Below, one piece after another: positions 55,831-64,000 of a stretch of DNA of 64,000 nucleotides. Source of the DNA: Siphonodentalium dalli. Its lineage: Eukaryota; Mollusca; Scaphopoda; Gadilida; Siphonodentaliidae. Made by a program: the position numbers and the translations under genes. Positions within the stretch are counted from its first letter, which is position 1; the number at the start of each line of letters is the position of its first letter. The stretch lies in NCBI GenBank assembly GCA_032622095.1, contig CP136069.1, forward strand, positions 88,370,958 to 88,434,957. The letters are read 5' to 3'. The notes beneath the pieces were generated by a model. That model did no database searches, was not told the DNA's origin, and saw only the letters and a list, made by a program, of their open reading frames with translations.

Positions 55831-57470
55831 TTATGAGATCCATAATGAATGATAAGTTTTGTTGAGAGATAATTTCAACAAAATTCGCCAAAGATTTTTT
55901 TCGCTTCGGCCTCGCTTTCAATTCACCTTCTGATTGGATTAGCGTAGGTGTGTTGTGAATGTGTACTCTTGAAAACACGTACCGGTACGCATTGTTTCAT
56001 ATTTATTATATCATATCAAATGACTCCAATGTGTATAACTATAAGATTGTTTTCTTCGGAATTCTTAGCCGAAAATTCAGTATATCGCAATCCCAACTTA
56101 TTTTTATAAAAAAAATATAATATGTCTACTAAAGAAGGTAGAACGTTCTCAATTTCTCAAGTTTGTGATAGCTTTCGGTATATAGATCATATGGATTATG
56201 CGTGATGCCTAGCTATTTTATAATTGATATGAATTACTTTGTCATTTTGTATATAATTATGGCAAGCGAAAAACTTATTTATGACCGTCCTATCATCATG
56301 TCAGTTATTAATTGGAATTAAATTGATCAATACAGGTGAAATTTGGAATTATGCTACATATATATGGCATCAAATCAAACGACAAGCTCTAAAAGCAATT
56401 AAGAAACATGCAATGTGAACATATTGAAACTTTGAATGATAAACATAATGTAACTTTAAAAAGTCAAATTTCATATATAAGATGCATGTGTTAATAAGTG
56501 TTATATATGTACTAACCTTTTGGACGTTGAGAATCTCTGAAAGTATGAAGTAGAACTCAACACTGAACTATATATTAGATTTAATTCTATGTCCACCATT
56601 TCTCATATATATATATTACATTGTTGTTGTTGGATTATTGTCACCCCATAATCACGGAAGTGTCCAATGAGCTCGAATTATCCGCCCATGGTGGGGCTTC
56701 GGGGCGTAAACTTAACATCCATGTCCTATTCGCTGGGTGTGATATAATTAAAGTCGGAAGATGAGAAGGATTAACGAGCGCGGCCAATTTAAGCAGATAT
56801 TACAAAGATAAGCTTATCTCACCTGGCAATGTGTTAAAAACAATTACCACCACATTTTTGACAATTAACAATTAATTCCTTTGTATAAATTTGGTGAATC
56901 AAACAGATTGATGTGCTATGCTTTGATATCTAAGACATGAATTCACTTGTGACTGGCGAGATGTGCAATATTTACAAACGTTCCACACTAATATTGTTAT
57001 TTCCATCAATATTCTACCAATTGGTTCAAAAATCAAACAATAATATCAATTGAAAATATCTGTCAGAAATATTTGGCATGAAGTTTCCAATTGTTGATAA
57101 AGTTGAGGTGAGACACCCACAATTTTTGAATTTGAAAGATTTAAAAACAGTTATTTCATAATTATTCAACTGTGTGACATGCATGCGGTTTCTAACCGTT
57201 GGGGTGAGACTATTAGAGGGATGATAACTTAATGTCGATATGTACACGCATATAAATAGGCATACCAGTGAAAATGTCAATATAAATAACTGGGATAAAT
57301 TTGTAAGCTGAATAATTTCCAATTATTTATTATTATTATTTTTTTTTAATCGGAAATTATTGTATACCAAGTAACGCTCTTTATTGTTCTATGATTAGAA
57401 ACATCGTACCGAATTAACTATACATGTATATTATATAACAATCCAGAAAGCGACAGAGAAAGAGAGGGAG
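55831..57470. other. Anonymous AT-rich DNA
   Basis: Fragments of the GGGACGT family are possible at about 57085-57120 (AAAGTTGAGGTGAGACACCC) and 57190-57220. A reverse AATAAAGAGCGTT motif lies at about 57373. No gene. Confidence 0.45.
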
Positions 57471-57542
57471 AGAGACAGACACACACACACAGGGAGTGGG
57501 AGAGAGAGAGAGAGAGAGAGCGCGGGGGTGGGGGGGGGGGTA
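57471..57542. repeat. (AG)n / (AC)n / poly(G) low complexity
   Basis: GAGAGA runs, a short ACAC run, then about ten G. Confidence 0.9.
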
Positions 57543-57729
57543 AGACAGTCACCACCTCGGGCTTTTAACCACCATATATGATCGGATTATCTGTATACAG
57601 TTAAAGTGATGACTATATATAAGTTTAGTCTAAATCAGTCACAGTTTTCGAGCATACCGCGGGCACCACCCCATTACACTTCCGCACCACAAAACATTTA
57701 ATCGACGCCATAATATATGTTTCCCCACT

Positions 57730-57840
57730 GGAAATCAGCTGACAAACTTGCCCAGATACACGAATGCGGATATCTTCACTGTGCGCGGATCACGAATCCA
57801 CGCCTGCTGAGATTAGAACCAGCTTCGCCAGCACCTATAT
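57730..57840 (-). mobile_element. Partial SINE related to the 10.6-kb copy
   Basis: Shares AATCAGCTGACAAACTTGCC and CAGATACACGA and an AACCAGCTTCGCCAGC block with 10700-10775. Box B has decayed to GGTTCTAATCTC on the minus strand. The head is missing. Confidence 0.7.
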
Positions 57841-57847
57841 AATTATG

Positions 57848-58500
57848 GACATAAACAGTGCCACTTAAAAATTCCCTTCGCCACCTTAATATGGAAGGCG
57901 AAATTTTCGAAGTCCAGCGTCGTGGCGAAATTTTCTAAGTCCAGCACTATCTCAGAAAAAGTGAAAACAATCACCTTTGACCCAAAATTTGGGTAGGAGA
58001 GTACCGGTACGAATTAAATCACAACAAAGAATTTAACTTGAGGCAAAAAAATAAGTGGTTGAATCTCCACCGAATTTCGATCCAGACCGAAATTCGCCCA
58101 GATTGAAATTCAGATTGAAATTCAAACCTATAGATCGAGTAATTTCTCGAAGCTGAGCGTTAGTTTGCCGGATTCTCTTATGGAAAGTATAAAAAATACC
58201 AAGTTTCAGCTCGATCTAGCCATAAACAGTGCCACTTCCATTCGGCACATTAATATTGAAGGCGAAATTTTCTAAGTCCAGCATGCACTGTCTCAGAAAA
58301 AGTGAAACAATCATGCACTTTTGACCCAAAATTCGAGCAGGGGAGCATGAATTGGAACACAACAATAAACTTGAGGCAACAAAAACGGGGTTGAACTTTA
58401 CGCGAATCTCCACCGAATTTCGAACTTCGATCCAACTTCACTCGAATCTCCACCGAATTTCGAAGTTCGATCCAACTTCACAAACCCAAATAATTCTCAT
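57848..58500. repeat. ~370-bp tandem duplication, with a ~40-bp duplication inside
   Basis: CATAAACAGTGCCACTT at about 57850 and again at 58221. Both are followed by GAAGGCGAAATTTTC, CTCAGAAAAAGTGAAA and TTTGACCCAAAATT. The end has two ~40-bp units with AATCTCCACCGAATTTCG. Confidence 0.8.
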
Positions 58501-58860
58501 AATGTAATTATTATATTTTCACGTATATGTTAGAGCTAGAATAAAATATTGTTTATACCAAATAATTTCCGATTCAGGCCAAGAATTGATTGACACTGAT
58601 CGCTATAGTTTGTAATTTAAAGTTCCACATTCACTAGAATTAACAAAAAGATGATGAATGTTTAGTTATTTTCTTTTGAAATTGGAAGTCAGAAACTTTA
58701 TCGATGAACAAATATCACCAGTAAATAGCCATTAAAGTACCACGTGTATCAATCATTGTTCCCAGATGTGAAGGGTTGCAAATAATATTTTTTTTAATGA
58801 GAATTTGAGATATATAACATAGTTTGAGTTTGGGGTGGAAAAAAGGAAGAAAATCGTCTG
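58501..58860. other. Anonymous DNA
   Basis: Nothing recognised. Confidence 0.4.
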
Positions 58861-61440
58861 AGATAGTGGCGAAATATTTGCCATCATGTTGGTACTGGGT
58901 TGCCTGCGCCGACCGATACCGACTGACTGCTGGTAAACTTCACGGCATGCCGACTCGACACCGCGCGGCACCGGCCTGAATAGGCTACCTCACCTTATTA
59001 CATTTTATAAAATGAATAAGTATAAACTTGTTATGACTTTTGAATGATTTTATGACAGAATATTTGAAATCGCGTTGTATTGTGGTGATTTAATCGGAAA
59101 TAATACGAGGTGGATTTTTTTTTTTTGATTGCCGGCTTTTTGCCTATACATATGGCCGGTATCGACCACCTGCACGAACCCTTTGCCATCATGTTGGTAC
59201 TGCATGGGTTTCCTGTGCCGGACGGTACCGACTGACTGCCGGCAACCATCGCGGCATGCCGACTCGGCACCGGCACCGGCCTGAATAGGCTACCATCACC
59301 GTATTACATTCTATAAACTGAACAAGTATAAACTTTCCATGACTTTTGAATTATATAATATCAGAACGTGTCAAATAACCTTGTATTGTGAATTTGTGAT
59401 GATTTAATCGGAAATAATACGAGGTGGATTTTTGTTGCCTACATATGGCCGGTACCGACTACCTGCACGAAATATTTGCCATCATGTTGGTACTGGTTTG
59501 CCTGTGCCGGACGGTACCGACTGACTGTCGGCAACCATCGCGGCATGCCGACTCGGCACCGGCACCGGCCTGAATAGGCTGCCATCACCGAATTACATTC
59601 TATAAACTGAACAAGCATAAACTTTTCATGACTTTTGAATTATATAATATCAGAACGTGTCAAATAACCTTGTATTGTGAATTTGTGATGATTTAATCGG
59701 AAATAATACGAGGTGGATTTTGCGTCGGATTGCCGGCTTGTTGCCTACATATGGCCGGTACCGACTACCTGCACGAAATATTTGCCATCATGTTGGTACT
59801 CATGGTTTGCCTGTGCCGGACGGTACCGACTGACTGTCGGCAACCATCGCGGCATGCCGACTCGGCACCGGCACCGGCCTGAATAGGTTGCCATCACCGA
59901 ATTACATTCTATAAACTGAACAAGCATAAACTTTTCATAACTTTTGAATTATATAATATCAGAACGTGTCAAATAACCTTGTATTGTGAATTTGTGATGA
60001 TTTAATTGGAAATAATACGAGGTGGATTTTGCGTCGGATTGCCGGCTTGTTGCCTACATATGGCCGGTACCGACTACCTGCACGAAATATTTGCCATCAT
60101 GTTGGTACTGGTTTGCCTGTACCGGCCGGTGCCGACTGACTGTCGGCAACCATCGCGGCATGCCGACTCGGCACCGGCACCGGCCTGAATAGGCTGCCAT
60201 CACCGAATTACATTCTATAAACTGAACAAGCATAAACTTTTCATAACTTTTGAATTATATAATATCAGAACGTGTCAAATAACCTTGTATTGTGAATTTG
60301 TGATGATTTAATCGGAAATAATACGAGGTGGATTTTGCGTCGGATTGCCGACTTGTTGCCTGCATATGGCCGGTACCGTCTACCTGCACGGAATATTTGC
60401 CATCATGTTGGTACTGGGTCGCCTGTACCGGCCGGTGTCGGTAGACTGTCGGCAACCATCGCGGCATGCCGACTCGGCACCGGCACCGGCCTGAATAGGC
60501 TGCCATCACCGAATTACATTCTATAAACTGAACAAGCATAAACTTTTCATGACTTTTGAATTATATAATATCAGAACGTGTCAAATAACCTTGTATTGTG
60601 AATTTGTGATGATTTAATCGGAAATAATACGAGGTGGATTTTGCGTCGGATTGCCGGCTTGTTGCCTACATATGGCCGGTACCGTCTACCTGCACGGAAT
60701 ATTTGCCATCATGTTGGTACTGGGTCGCCTGTACCGGCCGGTGTCGGTAGACTGTCGGCAACCATCGCGGCATGCCGACTCGGCACCGGCACCGGCCTGA
60801 ATAGGCTGCCATCACCGAATTACATTCTATAAACTGAACAAGCATAAACTTTTCATGACTTTTGAATTATATAATATCAGAACGTGTCAAATAACCTTGT
60901 ATTGTGAATTTGTGATGATTTAATCGGAAATAATACGAGGTGGATTTTGCGTCGGATTGCCGGCTTGTTGCCTACATATGGCCGGTACCGTCTACCTGCA
61001 CGGAATATTTGCCATCATGTTGGTACTGGGTCGCCTGTACCGGCCGGTGTCGGTAGACTGTCGGCAACCATCGCGGCATGCCGACTCGGCACCGGCACCG
61101 GCCTGAATAGGCTGCCATCACCGAATTACATTCTATAAACTGAACAAGCATAAACTTTTCATGACTTTTGAATTATATAATATCAGAACGTGTCAAATAA
61201 CCTTGTATTGTGAATTTGTGATGATTTAATCGGAAATAATACGAGGTGGATTTTGCGTCGGATTGCCGGCTTGTTGCCTACATATGGCCGGTACCGTCTA
61301 CCTGCACGGAATATTTGCCATCATGTTGGTACTGGGTCGCCTGTACCGGCCGGTGCCGGTAGACTGTTGGCATGCCGGTGCCAGCACTGCCGGTATGAAC
61401 CAGAATGTGGCCGGTACCGGCCGGCACCGGCATGTGTACG
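58861..61440 (+). repeat. 306-bp satellite, about eight units
   Basis: The marker GAGGTGGATTTT recurs at 59107, 59421, 59710, 60019, 60325, 60631, 60937 and 61243, giving periods of 314, 289, 309, then four of exactly 306. A GC-rich half (GGCCGGTACCG, GCGGCATGCCGACTCGGC, CACCGGCACCGGCC) alternates with an AT-rich half. The middle units are almost identical, while the first (58865-59100) and last are decayed. A 63-codon ORF recurs in the later units but stops in every unit, so it is probably not coding. Confidence 0.95.
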
Positions 61441-61700
61441 CCAATGTTGATCCCAATGCATCGCGATTGTTCGAGATCGAACTCCCTATATTAATAATTG
61501 ATCCAAAATATCGGAGTGTATTCCAAGTCAAACTACTCGATACAGTTCTCTCCCTCAATAAAATCGATCGGAGTTCTCACAGATGGAGTGCTGTTTTGCA
61601 GTTTGGTTTCAAGTATTGATACATTAAAAATTGTAGGAGACTTCCAATCTGGAAATAGCACCCTGCTCGAGTGGCCATGCTAATATGCTATGACATTGGT
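61441..61700. other. Anonymous DNA
   Basis: Short ORFs continue from the satellite by chance. Nothing recognised. Confidence 0.4.
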
Positions 61701-62060
61701 GGTTCATGCTACAACATATCCTCTCACAAATACGCACATAATCGACTTATAATGTGAAATATGAACATAATGTGATTATTTGATTATGAATTAAGCAGAT
61801 AATGGAGTCATAGCCGTTATTTCGTTTTATAGCGCGGGTCACAGTGAACGCACACGTTAAAGAGCGTACACCTGAAAAGTCGTGGGTTCCTTTATTTGTG
61901 TCATTGTACGCACATAATATGCTTAGAATAGCCTCATTATGAGTCGATAATGTGAATAAAATATTCTCATTTCAGCACATTATCGACTCAAATTGAAGCG
62001 ATTCTAAGCAGAACATCTACCTAAAATAAGTTCTTTATAAGCAGATAATGTGCGTGTTTT
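61700..62060. repeat. Palindromic repeat with ~45-bp stem
   Basis: ATATGCTTAGAATAGCCTCA then GAGTCGATAATGTG (61915-61957) is mirrored by CACATTATCGACTC and GATTCTAAGCAGA (61977-62021) around ~20 nt. Outer ACGCACATAATCGA and GCAGATAATGTGCG words extend the symmetry loosely. 61700-61880 also matches 62540-62705. Confidence 0.8.
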
Positions 62061-62530
62061 CTGGAAAAAAGGCTGCATACTAGTTGTTGAAAAACGATTG
62101 GATGAGCCTTCTTGATGATGGTCGGTTTACAACAACCAACGCATCTGTTATTAACATATGCTAATACTATAGTCTTTATTCAGCGTCTGAGGGGCCTGTG
62201 GCCCCATGCACAAAGAGGCCTCGTCCCTGTGTGCGCTTCGCAAAGGACCTAAGCAAAGGTTCGTTTTCGACTGATTTGATTGATTATGCAATAGGCCCAT
62301 TGTGAGCTTATTAAAAAAATATATATTTGTTTTATTTATTAATTAATTTTTTTTTAATAAACATTTTGAAAATCTAACGCCGTTATAACCTCTGCCGGGG
62401 TAACCCGAGTCACCACACTAAATTTGGTTGACAGACAGATGCTACTCTTTTTTATTTATATAGATATACTAGCTGAAACAGGCTCCCGAGCCTTTATTCA
62501 AGCATCGGAGGGGGGGGGGGGGGTAATATT
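62061..62530. other. Anonymous DNA with poly(G)
   Basis: A G-run lies at about 62511-62522. Text at 62400-62470 (GGTTGACAGACAGATGCTAC then ATATAGAT) looks like a retroposon 3' end but I cannot confirm it. Confidence 0.35.
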
Positions 62531-62539
62531 TATTATACT

Positions 62540-62810
62540 GCTTCAATATATCCTCGTTCAGATAGGTTCATATTCGACCTAAATATTGACATTGGTTCAT
62601 ATTGTACTTATTTGATTCTGGAATAAGCCATAGTGGACCTGTACCCGTTATTGTGTTGGATGGCGCGGGCCACAGCGAAAACACATGTATAAAAAGCGTA
62701 CGTCTGTTGTTGCAATATATCTTCGAGCAAATAGGTTCACATTGGACCTAAACATTCACATAGGTTCATATTGGACTTATTTGATTCTGAAATAGGCCCA
62801 TATTGAGCAC
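62540..62810 (+). repeat. Direct repeats of an AATAGGTTCATATTGG-type unit
   Basis: Two units (62540-62705, 62710-62810) share ATATCTTCG- or ATATCCTCG-type starts, AGATAGGTTCATATT or AAATAGGTTCACATT, and ACTTATTTGATTCTG. The first also aligns with 61700-61880 (GGCGCGGGCCACAG versus AGCGCGGGTCACAG). Confidence 0.7.
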
Positions 62811-64000
62811 AATCAATTTGAAGGGAAAAAACAATTATCCTTTATAACCAATGTATACTACAGTATTATAACAACACGTGCTTATCCTCACAATATGAGA
62901 TATATGTTCGAATTAAGTTTAAAAAAAACAAAGTGGTTAAAAAAACAATTTTTCATGTAGGCCGATAGACAGTTTGACAGGAAATATTTTCAAAGAACAC
63001 TCTGCATTTTCTGGACCAGTATATGGACTATAGGCCCTAACTATGGGATATGCGCTCAGTCTACCATCTGAAATCATAAACGTCTGCGTGAAAATAAATC
63101 AAACAATTTTCATTGCATATTTTAGTTTTTTTGGCAGCCATTTGCAGAACAATATGTTTGGAGGAAAAATCACCATAAAACCTCATAATATCTGAACAGA
63201 TGAATCAGTATTGAGTATTTTTGTCTGACAGATTATTGAAAACGTGGTTGAATAAAATTTATTTTGTTCTTGGTCATTTACCCGATAAAAATATAGTCCC
63301 AAAAAAAATATGAAATGAAAATTGTTTTATTTATTTTCTCGCAGACATGTAGTCATGACTTTCAGATGGTAGACTGAGGGCATACCCTAGTCGGGTTCAT
63401 AGTTATACTAACTACCCATTGCCGAGAAGTTCCCTAAGGAAATGTTCAGATAATAAGTCTGCACACTTTTTAACAAATAATAAAAAATCTTCTACATTTG
63501 TATATATTGTCTGTTTTCCTGTTTTCGTCTGCTCATATTCCCAGTACATCCCTCCAAATGAATAATGAACCATTCCAATATATACTTTTATAACTGGTGA
63601 GAGAGTCCATCTATACTAAATAAAGGGTTGACTGAATGTGGTTTATAGATCTCCAGCTTGCACGTGAACCCGTCTTGGACCCGCGTTAGTCTGTGTTCAT
63701 CCTCTGTTCCATTTTTTTCTCATCTCTATTGTTATCTCTAAATTACGACACACTATATATCTCTAAGAGCATTTACATCAAGAACGATATTGCAATTTTA
63801 TCTTCGGTTGAAAGTTTTTACTGTATATGCTTATGTAAATTATAATTACAAGCTATATAGAAACTACCATGTGCATACTTAGGTACCCCCCCCCCCCCTC
63901 CCCCCACAGATAATGCTCATACAAATTATATTTTAAATACATTCTTCTGCAGCTATATAAAATGTGCTAATATATGAGTCAAATAACAGTTTACGAACAC
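62811..64000. other. Anonymous DNA with poly(C)
   Basis: C-rich run at about 63886-63906. No credible ORF, RNA gene or repeat is recognised. Confidence 0.4.

Noticed and set aside
60335-61138. Repeated 63-codon ORF in the satellite
   Set aside because: Stops in every unit and is not conserved in the older units; kept only as an observation.
58861-61440. rDNA intergenic spacer repeats
   Set aside because: No rRNA sequence on either side and no promoter-like element recognised.

Overview
The window is AT-rich, repeat-dense eukaryotic DNA. It has no bacterial or viral gene organisation and no operons, and it contains a 100-N scaffold gap at 43561-43660. Non-LTR retrotransposons, a tRNA-derived SINE, many hairpin MITEs, AT-rich 3' tails and tandem arrays of the 'ggggcataactc' type point to an animal, most likely a marine invertebrate such as a lophotrochozoan or mollusc. 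The species call is an inference. I found no convincing host gene. The recognisable protein-coding sequence is retrotransposon reverse transcriptase (RT), plus one short Cys-pair ORF inside a DNA transposon.

Layout. 0-8.3 kb: RT fragments at 1-340, 4.99-5.34 and 7.75-7.9 kb; a hairpin element at 3.3-3.8 kb whose empty site survives in a paralogous copy near 8.1 kb; and a fold-back at 4.4-5.0 kb. 8.96-11.7 kb: a terminal-inverted-repeat (TIR) element holding other repeats, including a SINE with target-site duplications (TSDs). 12.57-17.35 kb: a giant palindrome with arms of about 2.2-2.6 kb and a 6-nt spacer. 18.3-27.7 kb: a retrotransposon nest. LINE A is split by LINE B, which is flanked by an exact 157-bp direct duplication. 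LINE B is split by a 1.9-kb TIR element, and that element holds a 94-bp MITE. LINE C lies tail-to-tail downstream. 29.5-43 kb: short tandem arrays, a minus-strand LINE D, two more hairpin-element copies, a 182-bp tandem block and double-hairpin elements. 44-50.7 kb: mostly anonymous DNA with dispersed repeats, rich in short palindromes such as TACCGGTA and TACATGTA. 51.3-55.8 kb: a TTA-flanked TIR element with the Cys-pair ORF, then an inverted-repeat element nested in a minisatellite-ended inverted repeat. 57.8-62.8 kb: a tandem duplication, a 306-bp satellite of about 8 units, and palindromic repeats.

How parts relate. There is no gene pathway here. The structure is a record of successive insertions. 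Flanking duplications (157 bp around LINE B, CAG around the 1.9-kb element, 8 bp around two MITEs, TTA around the 51.3-kb element, 13 bp around the SINE) and one empty site let many insertions be delimited and partly ordered. LINE A and B ORFs carry stops or frameshifts, and all other LINE pieces are truncated, so none looks autonomous as assembled.
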